Origin: Bacillus sp. ISL-18
Lineage (GTDB): Bacteria; Bacillota; Bacilli; Bacillales; Cytobacillaceae
Assembly: GCF_018613415.1 (NCBI RefSeq)
Contig: NZ_JAGGQG010000029.1
Location: 54,562-118,561, forward strand
Direction of reading: 5' to 3'
DNA: 64,000 nt
Shown: positions 43,513 through 53,463 of the stretch, piece after piece
How the letters are laid out: each line of letters opens with the position of its first letter
Numbering within the stretch: the stretch's first letter is position 1
Position numbers and translations under genes: made by a program
Notes under the pieces: model-generated
Seen by the model: only the letters and a program-made list of their open reading frames with translations
Databases searched by the model: none
Told to the model about the DNA's origin: nothing

Positions 43513-44043
43513 ATGGTCGTACCCATCGAAGGTGAACCAATGCAAATACATAGCTATAAACACAATGGGCACATCCATCGCGTCTGGGAAGAAACAACCG
43601 TTTTAAAAGGGTCACAAAATTTGGTTATTGGTGGAAATGACCGGACACTTGTAACAGAGTCGGACGGGAGAACATGGATTACCAGAGAGCCAGCAATCTG
43701 TTATTTCCATTCACAATACTGGTTTAACGTAATTGGAATGATCCGTGAAGACGGTATTTACTATTATTGTAATATTAGTTCACCTTTTATTTTCGATGGT
43801 GAAGCACTAAAGTATATTGATTATGACCTCGATATCAAAGTGTATCCTGATATGACCTTTAACTTACTAGACGAAGATGAGTATGAACGGCATCGTCGTG
43901 AAATGAACTATCCTGATGTCATTGATAAAATTCTGAAAAGAAATGTGGATAAACTAATTCAATGGATTCGGCAGCGTAATGGCCCTTTTGCACCGGATTT
44001 TATTGATATTTGGTATGAACGTTATTTAACTTACAGACGGTAA
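43513..44043 (+). CDS. ygaC: YgaC, DUF402 nucleoside phosphatase family
   Basis: 176 residues, equal to B. subtilis YgaC in length and very close in sequence (IHSYKHNGHIHRVWEETTVL, TESDGRTWITREPAICYFH, YIDYDLDIKVYPD, PFAPDFIDIWYERYL). DUF402 proteins hydrolyse nucleoside di- and triphosphates with acidic residues in the DYDLD and DEDE segments binding metal. ATG 43513 behind GGGGAGA; an earlier in-frame ATG at 43495 is poorly supported. Confidence 0.92.
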   Translation: MVVPIEGEPMQIHSYKHNGHIHRVWEETTVLKGSQNLVIGGNDRTLVTESDGRTWITREPAICYFHSQYWFNVIGMIREDGIYYYCNISSPFIFDGEALKYIDYDLDIKVYPDMTFNLLDEDEYERHRREMNYPDVIDKILKRNVDKLIQWIRQRNGPFAPDFIDIWYERYLTYRR

Positions 44044-44058
44044 ATGACACAACTGTAA

Positions 44059-44092
44059 AAGAGCCTGTTGTTCCGAGAGCAACAGGTTCTTA
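44059..44092 (+). terminator. Hairpin between ygaC and ygaD
   Basis: AAGAGCCTGTTG pairs with CAACAGGTTCTT around a 9-base loop; T-run is short. Confidence 0.6.
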
Positions 44093-44130
44093 TCTGTTTA
44101 AATATTTTAGCTGAAATGGAGGGGAATTGT

Positions 44131-45921
44131 TTGAGCAGTATACGCAGATACCTGCAATTTGTTAAGCCGTATCGGTTACAAATCTTATGGACGATCATTA
44201 TCGGTCTTGTGAAATTTTCCATCCCGCTGATTATTCCTATGCTAATCAAATATGTAGTTGATGATATTATTGGGAATCACAGGCTGTCCCATGACGAAAA
44301 GCTTAATAAACTAATGCTCATTTTGGGCGTTATGGTTGTGGTTTTTGTCATACTAAGACCACCGATTGAATATTACCGTCAGTACTTTGCTCAATGGACC
44401 TCAAGTAAAATTTTATATGATATTCGTGATCAGATGTACACCCATATTCAAAAGCTTAGTTTTCGGTATTTTTCAAATAACCGTGCTGGAGAAATCATCT
44501 CCCGCGTGATTAATGATGTTGAACAGACGAAGACTTTCGTTATTTCAGGATTAATGAATCTATGGCTTGATATTGCCACGATTGTTATTGCCATTATTTT
44601 TATGTTTTATATGAACGTTAAATTAACCTTGGCATCCATTCTGTTATTTCCGTTTTATGCCTTTTCAGTAAGGTATTTTTTTGGAAACCTTCGGAAATTA
44701 ACAAGGAATCGCTCGCAAGCCTTAGCCGAAGTACAGAGTTATTTACATGAAAGAGTCCAGGGAATGCCAGTGATTAAGAGCTTTGCAATCGAAAAGTTTG
44801 AACAAACTCAGTTTGATAAGCGGAATAAAAACTTTTTAGAAAAAGCCTTACAGCACACAAGCTGGAACGCCAAGTCATTTGCAGTAGTTAATACAATTAC
44901 TGATATCGCACCATTACTTGTAATTGGATACTCGGCCTATCTAGTAATTGAGCATCAATTGTCACTCGGAACAATGGTCGCTTTTTTTGCCTATATTGAT
45001 AAATTATATAGTCCCTTAAGAAGACTTGTGAATTCATCGACTACAATCACTCAATCATTTGCCTCAATGGACCGGGTATTTGAATTTCTGGACGAGAAAT
45101 ATGACATAGTCGATAAGCCTGGAGCACGAGACTGCGCTAACGTAAAAGGTGATATATCTTTCGAACATGTTTTCTTTTCTTACGATAAAGAGGATGAGAT
45201 GGTATTAAAGGACATTCACTTACATGTTAAAAAAGGGGAGACCATTGCACTAGTTGGGATGAGCGGAGGAGGAAAGTCAACACTTGTTAGTCTCATTCCT
45301 CGTTTCTATGATGTAACAAAAGGGAGAATCACTCTAGATGGAGTGGATATCGGCGAATTTAAAGTTCAAACTCTTAGAGACATCATAGGCGTTGTGTTTC
45401 AAGATAATATCTTATTTAGTGAATCCGTTAAAGATAATATTTTATTAGGGAAGCCTGGTGCTTCGGATGAAGAAGTGTATCAAGCTGCTATAGCCGCAAA
45501 CGCTCATGAGTTTATCTTAAACTTATCAGAAGGATATAACACTAAAGTCGGGGAACGGGGAGTAAAGCTTTCAGGCGGTCAAAAACAGCGTGTTGCAATA
45601 GCAAGGGTGTTCTTAAAAAATCCTCCTATCTTAATTTTAGATGAAGCTACATCAGCCTTAGACCTAGAAAGTGAACATCTCATTCAGGGAGCCCTAGAGG
45701 AGCTTGCAAAGGATAGGACCACCTTTATTGTCGCCCACCGCTTATCGACGATAACCCATGCTAATCGGATCGTCCTAATTGAGCATGGTCAAATTGTTGA
45801 GATTGGTACTCATGAAGAATTAATGACTAAACAAGGAAATTATTATAAGTTATTTCAGGTCCAACAGCTTGAAAATAAAGAAAACTCGCTGAGTGAAGAG
45901 CTTCAAGGACAAGCTAATTAA
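44131..45921 (+). CDS. ygaD: ABC multidrug exporter, YgaD type
   Basis: Half-size exporter, about 596 residues, expected to homodimerise. An N-terminal six-helix ABC membrane domain (about 1-310) is followed by an ATPase domain: Walker A GMSGGGKST, signature LSGGQKQRVAIARV, Walker B LILDEATSALD and switch VAHRLSTI. TTG 44131 is chosen because GGAGGGG lies 6 bases upstream; a longer frame from 44068 would read through a hairpin. Substrate unknown. Synteny gives the ygaD name. Confidence 0.92.
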   Translation: MSSIRRYLQFVKPYRLQILWTIIIGLVKFSIPLIIPMLIKYVVDDIIGNHRLSHDEKLNKLMLILGVMVVVFVILRPPIEYYRQYFAQWTSSKILYDIRDQMYTHIQKLSFRYFSNNRAGEIISRVINDVEQTKTFVISGLMNLWLDIATIVIAIIFMFYMNVKLTLASILLFPFYAFSVRYFFGNLRKLTRNRSQALAEVQSYLHERVQGMPVIKSFAIEKFEQTQFDKRNKNFLEKALQHTSWNAKSFAVVNTITDIAPLLVIGYSAYLVIEHQLSLGTMVAFFAYIDKLYSPLRRLVNSSTTITQSFASMDRVFEFLDEKYDIVDKPGARDCANVKGDISFEHVFFSYDKEDEMVLKDIHLHVKKGETIALVGMSGGGKSTLVSLIPRFYDVTKGRITLDGVDIGEFKVQTLRDIIGVVFQDNILFSESVKDNILLGKPGASDEEVYQAAIAANAHEFILNLSEGYNTKVGERGVKLSGGQKQRVAIARVFLKNPPILILDEATSALDLESEHLIQGALEELAKDRTTFIVAHRLSTITHANRIVLIEHGQIVEIGTHEELMTKQGNYYKLFQVQQLENKENSLSEELQGQAN

Positions 45922-45923
45922 AA

Positions 45924-45955
45924 AAGAACCCAAGCAGAAAATGCTTGGGTTCTTT
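45924..45955. terminator. Convergent terminator between ygaD and ygaE
   Basis: AAGAACCCAAGCA pairs perfectly with TGCTTGGGTTCTT around GAAAA, flanked by A-run and T-rich tail. Confidence 0.92.
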
Positions 45956-45959
45956 CGAT

Positions 45960-47033
45960 TTAATCGTGTGTCTCTTCAACGGACACTTCGTTTTGATGGT
46001 AGGAATGAAAGCTCGTTATTAAGGTGTCAAGATGCTCGACATGTTCTCCGTAATCGATTATGGTGGAGATTATTTGCATGGAATGATATAAGTGCGGACT
46101 ATCATTATCTTCATTTTCTCTCACATGCTTTATATAGAAATCGAATAACTCTTTTTTATTGATGTAATTTATTTCTTTGTCACATGAGGAAGGAATAGGG
46201 ACTTTACCAATAAAGCGAAGTAAAACTTGTTCATGATGATAGATTAAACTGTCTAACTGATCTTGAATGCTCTGTTTAAAGTTCTCAGGAAGCTGTAAAA
46301 GTTCATTTTCAAAGCGATGCAGCCTTTTTAAAGTATCCAAGGCTTTTTTTGCCGTCAAATTTAATTGTCGATAAATAACCAGCTTTCGAGACCTTTCAAG
46401 CTTCACCTTTTTAAAATAACTGCGCTCCTCTTTATACATCGTATACAGCTGCTCCATGGACTGGATGCTGTCCTTAAAAGTCTTAATATCTGCTTTAAGT
46501 AATTGGTGATCATAGTCATGTCTGGTGCTTAAGCGAATCCATTTAATAATTTCCTCAGTTGTATTGACAATTTTAGAATAAAGTTTATTTTCATACTTGG
46601 GCGGCATAAAGATTAAATTGACCAAAAATGCTGAAAATACCCCAATCATAATCGTAGAGAAACGGATACCGGCAAACTGAATAAAATTACCGCTTTGCAA
46701 TTCCATGATAGAAATTAAGGTAACCAGTGACAAGCCAATTGTATTCTCTAATTTAAGTTTAAGAATTAATAAGATGACTATAATAGCGGCTAATCCAACC
46801 ACAATAAAGTGATTTCCTAATAGTAGAACAAAAATGACAGCACACAAAGCCCCGATAATATTTCCTTGAATCTGTTCAATAATCGTCAAATAGGAGCGAT
46901 ATATAGTTGGTTGAATCGCAAAGATTGCAGAAATCCCGGCTAAGACAGGTGATGGTGAATGCAGCAGCTGGCCGATGAAAAGGGATAATGCAATGGCTAT
47001 TCCCGTTTTTAAGATGCGGGCACCTAACTTCAT
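45960..47033 (-). CDS. ygaE: YgaE, aromatic-acid exporter (ArAE) family membrane protein
   Basis: 357 residues. Residues about 1-145 hold roughly five to six hydrophobic helices (ArAE_1: GIAIALSLFIGQLLHSP, AIFAIQPTIYRS). The rest is a soluble helical domain with coiled-coil character (ArAE_1_C). Related proteins form half-size FUSC-like exporters; no substrate is proven. ATG is preceded by GAAAGGAAC. Same place as in B. subtilis. Confidence 0.88.
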   Translation of the reverse strand: MKLGARILKTGIAIALSLFIGQLLHSPSPVLAGISAIFAIQPTIYRSYLTIIEQIQGNIIGALCAVIFVLLLGNHFIVVGLAAIIVILLILKLKLENTIGLSLVTLISIMELQSGNFIQFAGIRFSTIMIGVFSAFLVNLIFMPPKYENKLYSKIVNTTEEIIKWIRLSTRHDYDHQLLKADIKTFKDSIQSMEQLYTMYKEERSYFKKVKLERSRKLVIYRQLNLTAKKALDTLKRLHRFENELLQLPENFKQSIQDQLDSLIYHHEQVLLRFIGKVPIPSSCDKEINYINKKELFDFYIKHVRENEDNDSPHLYHSMQIISTIIDYGEHVEHLDTLITSFHSYHQNEVSVEETHD

Positions 47034-47173
47034 TTAATTAGTTCCTTTCAAATGTTCGTTTGTCTGTTCAATTGATAACAAATATGTACTATACAATGTT
47101 TATCCCATATTATCAAGAGATATTATATCAATTTATATATTCAGTTTATATTAAAAAAATGTAAAAAAACGTA

Positions 47174-47208
47174 AAAAAACGTCCGCTGGGAATCAGCGGA
47201 CGTTTTTT
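47174..47208 (-). terminator. Terminator of the glutamate synthase-like gene
   Basis: AAAAAACGTCCGCTG pairs perfectly with CAGCGGACGTTTTTT. On the minus strand it follows the gene within 20 bases and ends in TTTTTTTACG. Confidence 0.92.
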
Positions 47209-47221
47209 GCTTAATTAGAAA

Positions 47222-50200
47222 TCATTCTGTAGAAACAGATGGATCGGCCTGCTCTTTTACAGGAAGAATTTGTACAAAGTGATTTTCTGGATTTACTAGA
47301 AGGTTTCTAAGCTGTTCTGCCTCTTCAGTTTGACCATTTTGAGCCAGTAGAGCAGTATATTGACCTAATAGTTCATTAATATCTTTTTTGCCATTTCCGT
47401 CTAAATTAACTACAGAAACTTTGGCACCTTTTGCAACACGGCGTTGAATTGCCTCTTTGGTTAGACCCATTTCAGGCTGTTGACGGACATATACCACTCC
47501 ACCAGTCATACCTGCGCAAATCCATGGTCCTGGGTCACCGAGAACAAGGCCGCGGCCATTTGTCATATATTCAAAGGCAAAACCTTTGATATTTGCATTT
47601 GCTCCAATATTTCCAGCTTCTTTCTCTGGAAGAGGCTTCTTTAGAGCACCACCAATAATTAAATCAGCTCCAGAGAGACGGATTCCTGCTCGGGCATCAG
47701 CATTTCCTTGAGCAACAAGAAGACCTTTTTGAGCACCGTAACCGAACCCTTTACCAACTGAACCATTGAGATAACGGCCATTTTTACCTTTAGACTTAAG
47801 AACATGAATATTACCGCCGAAGGAAGTTTTTCCGACACCATCTTGACCTCCGCCATTGACAGTAATTTCAATTCCTTCACTATTATAAGCACCTAGTCCG
47901 TTACCAGGGATAGAGCCTTCCTTATACTTGAGCTGAACAGGTGCCAGCTGCTTATAGGAACCATCTAATCTGCCGCGGACGCGGTGGCAGGATACCCGGC
48001 TGCCTAATACTCTTTGTTCAGATGTTACACTTAAGAACTCACGTGATGAATGAAGTTGATCTACACTTGCATCAAGATATTCCGCACCTGCAGCCACCTG
48101 CATTTGAACTTCTTCCATTGATTTCGAAGCTTCAACTTTTGCAAATTGACCAATTTCAAGTGATTTTAACAGGTAAGAAAGGTCAAGTTGATTATCTCCC
48201 TTAATCTGTTCTAGTAGTTCTGAATGGCCAACTGCATCTTGTAAATTTTTAATTCCCAATGAAGCAGCAAGGGCTTTTAATTCGGAACCAAATGCAGTAA
48301 AGAGATTCATAATTCCTTGAACAGCTAAATCGAATTGTCTAGGAACAAAACGACGTAGTCCATGGTCTTTTGCCTGAGCTTCTGTTTCAATCTGGGTAGC
48401 AATACCAACATGGCAAGTATCCAAATGACAGCCGCGGCAAGTTGTACAACCAATTGAAAGCATCGCTAATGTACCGAATCCAACACGGTTAGCGCCTAAA
48501 AGCATAATTTTGATAACATCATTTGCACTCTTCATACCGCCATCTGCCCAAATTTCTACTTTTTGGCGAAGTCCGCTTTCTAATAGGGCATTGTGAGCTG
48601 CTTTAACCCCGATTTCAACAGGTAAACCAACATATTGAAGGGCATGGATTCTAGCTGCACCTGTACCGCCATCAAAGCCGCTTAGTGTGATGATATCTGC
48701 ACCAGCTTTGGCAATACCGACTGCAATAGTACCGATATTAGGTACGACAGGTACTTTAACCGCAATTTTAGCTTGGTCGTTGGCTGTTTTTAATTCTAAA
48801 ATCATTTGTGCCAAATCTTCAATCGAATAGATATCATGGTTATTAGATGGTGAGATTAAATCAGATCCAAGCGTTGCGTTACGTGCGGCTGCAACCTTTG
48901 CTGTAACCTTAGATCCAGGTAAGTGTCCGCCTTCACCAGGCTTTGCACCCTGACCAATTTTAATTTCTAATAGATTTGAAGAATTTAACAGTTCCGCATT
49001 TACTCCAAAACGGCCGGAAGCAATTTGCTGTCCTCTTGTTTTAGGATATTTACCCAGCATATCCTTAATTTCGCCGCCTTCACCATTCAAACTCACCATA
49101 TTCAAACGATCAGCACCTTCGGCATATGCTCTAAAGGCAATTTCGTTTTGTGAGCCAAATGACATGGAAGAAATTAAGAATGGTAAATCATGTTCTCCAA
49201 CACGAAGATCCACTTCTTCTGGTGATACTTGTTTGTTACTCTTTTTAAGTGACACCAAATGACGAATTGTCGTCGGGTTTTGCTCTTCCTGCTCAGTAAT
49301 TTTATCGCGATATGCGTTATAGTCACCGGTAGAAGCAACTTCCCCAATGGCTTTCCAAATACGAGGGAAGAGGTGGAACGTTTTGCCGACTCTTTCTTTA
49401 TCATTCTGGTAATCTGCTGCTCTTTTGATAGCATCCTGCTTCATTGCTTCAAAATCCATTTTGATTTCATTTGATCCAAAGAAGTTTACGATGTTTAATA
49501 CTTTGGCAACTTCATCATGTAACCCAATACTTGAGTATAGTCTGCCGTATCCGCGCAGCTCGTGAATCCCAATCGTAGAAATAACCTTTTCTAATCCTTT
49601 TGTTAAAGCACTATAAAGGTTTATTAACGGCTTAGTTGTTTCATCTTGAACCGTTAAGAACATGTAATATGGGCTAATCAAATCTGCTCCTAAACCGAAT
49701 ACTGTAATAACATCATGAAGCGAACGAATCGATGCTGAACGTAGTAGTAAAGAACAGTCTCTTCTTAACTCTGCTTTTACTAATGCTTGATCAATTGCAG
49801 ATGTTACTAAATGTGAATCAATCCAGAAGGAATCTTCTTGGTGTGCTTTCGCATCATCAAGGATCAGCAGTGTTTTACCAGCTTGAACCGCTTGAACCGC
49901 TTCATTTGCCAGTCTTTCTAATGCCTCATCTAATTTTTCGTTTGATGCAAAGGTAGTAGAAATAAAGGCAGCTAATTTCTGTTCTTGGAAATAGTGGACT
50001 AACTGATCAAAGCTAGGCTGTCCTAGGTCTTCTGCACAGGTGAAACCAGCTTTTCCTTCCAATAATAAAGGAGTCGTAAGCTCAATAACTGCATTTGCTT
50101 TCTCATCAGAAAACAAAACTGGCCGTTTCCCAATGATAACACGGGTAGAGAAGTGCTCTGTTTCACGGTCACGGTCAATAGCAGGGTTCGTTACCACGGC

Positions 50201-51706
50201 AACACTTTCTTTAATATAGTCAGCGATATTAACACGTTCAGGGTTTAGTGCTGCAAGCGGTGCGTCATGACCAAGTGAACGAATAGGCTCTATACCTTTT
50301 TCGGCCATTTGTTCAATGAGTTGAATATGATCACGTTCCCAGCCAAATGCTTTATATTGTCCATTGTGAATTTTATCTGGATAACTCATTGTAACAGTTT
50401 TATTTAATGTTGGAGCCTGAAGTCTTACTCTTGATTCACTTAAGCTTAAGCGGTTATTGAAACGGTTGTATACTTCGTTTTGGTAACGGTTTTGCTCGTA
50501 AACGTCTAATGTATCACCATTCCATTTAAATCCAACCTTCTCACCAGGGGCTAACGGTTTTGGGTCATTCACATATTCACTTGAAGGAATAATCCCAGGT
50601 TCAGAAGAGAAGAGATAAGAGCTTTCAGTTTCCAGCATCCATAGTGGCCGTAATCCTAAAGCATCTACACTAAATACTGCTTCATCGCCATAACGTGAGA
50701 TAATGCCTGCAGGTCCTTGAGCAAAATGTCCCCATGCTTCACGAAGATACGTATATAAATCCTGAAGATGTTCAGGGTATGCCTTAATTTCATTTATGAT
50801 TGGCGGGAACAAAAGATCCATTGTTTCAAATAAAGAATATCCGTGACGAGAGATTAAGGTTTCCATTGTACGGCTTAAATCTTGGGAGTCACTTCCGTCT
50901 TTTACTAAAGGTACTCCGATCATTCGTGCTTCGTCACGAAGCTTGGCAATAGTATTAATCTCGCCATTGTGACCTAGTACACTAAATGGCTGCACCCGGA
51001 AAAAGCTTGATAGCGTATTAGTTGAATAACGATTATGTCCTAGTGTCATAGTTGAAGCGACAAGTGGATTCGCTAAGTCATGATAGTAACGAGGCAAAAT
51101 ATCTCCTGCACCCATTACTTTATAAACGACATGATTTTGACTAAGTGATGCGACATGAACATTCTCGTTTGTCTCAAAGTCAATAAGGGCATCAAAAAGG
51201 TTCTTGGTCAGTTCTTGGCCTTCTTTTGTAGAAACACAGGCGAATTGCCAGAACACAGGGTTTTCTTGGATGGCAATTGGACCAAGTGCTGAAGAGTCAG
51301 TAACTTTATCAGTTTCAAAAACTAAGGTAAGCTCGTATTTTTCTAGCTTTTTTTGTAGTTCTTGTTTGGTAGACTCCCAGTTAACTTGTTGGCTGATGAA
51401 AACATGACCAACAGCAAAATTCTTTTGGTCTACAAGGTTTGCCTCAATGTCTGCTGCGGAGAGTTTTTGTTTCCAAAGCTTCGTTGGAATATCCATATGG
51501 ATCCCAACACCATCACCTTCGCCGTTAATAAAACCAGCACGATGGTTCATTGTAACAAGGGCTTCTATACAGTCAAAAATATTTTTTCTTGTTGGGATTT
51601 TGCTTTTTTCAAGACAAGCAACAATTCCACAGGCATCATGTTCTTGCTTATGGAAATCTTTAAATAGGGAAGGGGTCCAGTTTTGTGACATTATTCTTGG
51701 CTTCAT
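47222..51706 (-). CDS. Glutamate synthase large-subunit-like protein
   Basis: 1494 residues in the order class II glutaminase (cysteine in EHDACGIV near residue 27, needing propeptide removal), central domain, FMN barrel and C-terminal beta-helix (GXGXG). A 3Fe-4S motif CTTCRGCHLDTC is present. It should transfer glutamine amide to 2-oxoglutarate, or is a ferredoxin-type enzyme. The glutaminase part (VTMNHRAGFINGEGDGVGIH) differs from the DHRGG version of GltA, so this looks like a second, divergent paralogue. No small subunit (gltD) is adjacent. Start is ATG 51706 or ATG 51692; neither has a close ribosome site. Confidence 0.88.
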   Translation of the reverse strand: MKPRIMSQNWTPSLFKDFHKQEHDACGIVACLEKSKIPTRKNIFDCIEALVTMNHRAGFINGEGDGVGIHMDIPTKLWKQKLSAADIEANLVDQKNFAVGHVFISQQVNWESTKQELQKKLEKYELTLVFETDKVTDSSALGPIAIQENPVFWQFACVSTKEGQELTKNLFDALIDFETNENVHVASLSQNHVVYKVMGAGDILPRYYHDLANPLVASTMTLGHNRYSTNTLSSFFRVQPFSVLGHNGEINTIAKLRDEARMIGVPLVKDGSDSQDLSRTMETLISRHGYSLFETMDLLFPPIINEIKAYPEHLQDLYTYLREAWGHFAQGPAGIISRYGDEAVFSVDALGLRPLWMLETESSYLFSSEPGIIPSSEYVNDPKPLAPGEKVGFKWNGDTLDVYEQNRYQNEVYNRFNNRLSLSESRVRLQAPTLNKTVTMSYPDKIHNGQYKAFGWERDHIQLIEQMAEKGIEPIRSLGHDAPLAALNPERVNIADYIKESVAVVTNPAIDRDRETEHFSTRVIIGKRPVLFSDEKANAVIELTTPLLLEGKAGFTCAEDLGQPSFDQLVHYFQEQKLAAFISTTFASNEKLDEALERLANEAVQAVQAGKTLLILDDAKAHQEDSFWIDSHLVTSAIDQALVKAELRRDCSLLLRSASIRSLHDVITVFGLGADLISPYYMFLTVQDETTKPLINLYSALTKGLEKVISTIGIHELRGYGRLYSSIGLHDEVAKVLNIVNFFGSNEIKMDFEAMKQDAIKRAADYQNDKERVGKTFHLFPRIWKAIGEVASTGDYNAYRDKITEQEEQNPTTIRHLVSLKKSNKQVSPEEVDLRVGEHDLPFLISSMSFGSQNEIAFRAYAEGADRLNMVSLNGEGGEIKDMLGKYPKTRGQQIASGRFGVNAELLNSSNLLEIKIGQGAKPGEGGHLPGSKVTAKVAAARNATLGSDLISPSNNHDIYSIEDLAQMILELKTANDQAKIAVKVPVVPNIGTIAVGIAKAGADIITLSGFDGGTGAARIHALQYVGLPVEIGVKAAHNALLESGLRQKVEIWADGGMKSANDVIKIMLLGANRVGFGTLAMLSIGCTTCRGCHLDTCHVGIATQIETEAQAKDHGLRRFVPRQFDLAVQGIMNLFTAFGSELKALAASLGIKNLQDAVGHSELLEQIKGDNQLDLSYLLKSLEIGQFAKVEASKSMEEVQMQVAAGAEYLDASVDQLHSSREFLSVTSEQRVLGSRVSCHRVRGRLDGSYKQLAPVQLKYKEGSIPGNGLGAYNSEGIEITVNGGGQDGVGKTSFGGNIHVLKSKGKNGRYLNGSVGKGFGYGAQKGLLVAQGNADARAGIRLSGADLIIGGALKKPLPEKEAGNIGANANIKGFAFEYMTNGRGLVLGDPGPWICAGMTGGVVYVRQQPEMGLTKEAIQRRVAKGAKVSVVNLDGNGKKDINELLGQYTALLAQNGQTEEAEQLRNLLVNPENHFVQILPVKEQADPSVSTE

Positions 51707-51960
51707 CGGGTCACCGTTAAAGCCGTTTCACCTCCTATGAAACTTTTGGATTATGAGTCTACTTGCAGAATGAATTTATTAACTTTTTATTTAGGTGAAA
51801 GTTAAAGATTCAAGAAAGAAATAATAAGCTTATATTATCACAAGAATTTTCAGAAATCAAATAAATATACATTATTTTGGATAAAAAAGTGTACAAAAAA
51901 TTATGCAAATTTAGGAAGAAAGATGTTTATGTAACCGTTTTCATCAACATTTAAAAAATA
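51707..51960. other. Leader region of the glutamate synthase-like gene
   Basis: On the minus strand AGGAGGTG stands about 25 bases before ATG 51706. The only start-like codon in useful reach is GTG in GTGACCCGATGA, a three-codon frame whose stop overlaps the ATG. The rest is AT-rich with no recognised RNA element. Confidence 0.3.
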
Positions 51961-51985
51961 TAAGGGAGTGTTTCCCACTCCCTTA
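51961..51985 (-). terminator. Terminator after hemL
   Basis: TAAGGGAGTG pairs with CACTCCCTTA. On the minus strand it is followed by TATTTTTTAAA. Confidence 0.85.
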
Positions 51986-52005
51986 GGTGCATAAAAAATG
52001 CATAA

Positions 52006-53301
52006 TTATTCGGATTTTAGTGAAGAAAATGCATTTCTAACCGCGTGTAGTGTAGCTTCAATGTCTTCTTTTGTATGAGCAATGGTTAAAAACCAAGCTT
52101 CATATTTTGATGGAGCAAGATTAATACCTTGATGAAGCATAAGCTTGAAAAATTTCCCGAACATTTCTCCATCCGTTTTTTCTGCTTGCTCATAGTTTTC
52201 AATTATTTCATTTGTAAAATAAACCGTTAGAGCTCCTTTTAAACGGTTAATGGTAATCTCAATTCCATTCTCCTTAGCAGCATCGATGATACCTTCTTCA
52301 AGCATAGCTCCTAACTGGTCCAAGTACTCATAAACTCCGTCTTGCTTTAATACTTCAAGGCAGGCAATTCCAGAAAGCATGGAGGCAGGGTTCCCAGCCA
52401 TTGTACCAGCCTGGTAGGCAGTTCCTAATGGTGCAACCTTTTCCATAATTTCTTTGCGGCCGCCATATGCCCCGATTGGGAGTCCGCCGCCAATAATTTT
52501 ACCTAACGCGGTTAAATCCGGCTGTACCCCTAATAAATCCTGAGCACCGCCATACATAAAACGAAAGGCTGTTATGACTTCATCATAGATAACCAGTGCA
52601 CCGGCTTCATGGGTGAGGTCATTCACCTGCTGTAAGAATCCTGGTTTCGGTTCAACAATCCCGAAGTTTCCAACAATTGGTTCTACTAATACAGCTGCAA
52701 CCTGATCGCCCCATTTTTCTAATGCCTGTTTAAATGGTTCGATATCATTGAATGGAACAGTGATGACTTCTTGGGCAATGCTCTTTGGCACACCTGCTGA
52801 ATCTGGAGTCCCAAGCGTTGATGGGCCTGAACCTGCGGCAACTAGAACAAGGTCTGAATGTCCGTGATAACAGCCGGCAAATTTAATAATTTTATCACGA
52901 CCGGTATGGGCACGGGCAACACGAATGGTGGACATTACGGCTTCTGTCCCGGAGTTAACAAATCGAACCTTATCTAAGGATGGAATGGCTTCCTTTAGCA
53001 TTTTGGCGAATTTTACCTCATGAGGGGTTGGAGTTCCGTAGAGGACTCCGGTCTCAGCGGCACGTTTAATCGCTTCGGTAATATGTGGATGGGCATGTCC
53101 TGCGATAATTGGACCATAAGCAGCGAGAAAATCGATATATTGGTTTCCGTCGACGTCCCAGAAATAAGCTCCCTGTCCACGTTCCATTACCACAGGAGAA
53201 CCGCCGCCAACTGCCTTGTAAGACCTTGAGGGGCTGTTAACTCCGCCTACGATGTGTTCTAATGCTTCGTTATGTAATCTTTCTGAATTAATAAATCGCA
53301 C
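52006..53301 (-). CDS. hemL: Glutamate-1-semialdehyde 2,1-aminomutase
   Basis: PLP/PMP enzyme forming 5-aminolevulinate for haem. 431 residues: GGVNSPSRSYKAVGGG near the N-terminus, VRFVNSGTEAVMSTIRVAR, VIYDEVITAFR and the PLP lysine in TALGKIIGGGLPIGAYGG. Its neighbours (ygaE, bcp/ygaF) show it is the gsaB paralogue of B. subtilis, not the hemL of the hemAXCDBL operon. GGAGGAAAG precedes ATG. Confidence 0.93.
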   Translation of the reverse strand: MRFINSERLHNEALEHIVGGVNSPSRSYKAVGGGSPVVMERGQGAYFWDVDGNQYIDFLAAYGPIIAGHAHPHITEAIKRAAETGVLYGTPTPHEVKFAKMLKEAIPSLDKVRFVNSGTEAVMSTIRVARAHTGRDKIIKFAGCYHGHSDLVLVAAGSGPSTLGTPDSAGVPKSIAQEVITVPFNDIEPFKQALEKWGDQVAAVLVEPIVGNFGIVEPKPGFLQQVNDLTHEAGALVIYDEVITAFRFMYGGAQDLLGVQPDLTALGKIIGGGLPIGAYGGRKEIMEKVAPLGTAYQAGTMAGNPASMLSGIACLEVLKQDGVYEYLDQLGAMLEEGIIDAAKENGIEITINRLKGALTVYFTNEIIENYEQAEKTDGEMFGKFFKLMLHQGINLAPSKYEAWFLTIAHTKEDIEATLHAVRNAFSSLKSE

Positions 53302-53463
53302 AATCTTTCCTCCTTATTTACGTATCTCTTTATTTTAACACTTTTTAAGGTGACTTCTATCTGTTTTATATTTTCGGAAATTTGCTGTAATTAAGGATAG
53401 TTGTTTAAATGAGTATATTTGGCTAAACTTATTATTTAGGGCAATGTTTCAGGAGGAAGAATA

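Noticed and set aside
44068..44130. Extended N-terminus of the YgaD exporter
   Set aside because: It overlaps a hairpin and lacks a ribosome site; TTG 44131 has GGAGGGG in place and fits the family start.
45893..46162. 89-codon plus-strand frame after ygaD
   Set aside because: It runs across the convergent terminator and antisense to ygaE, without a ribosome site.
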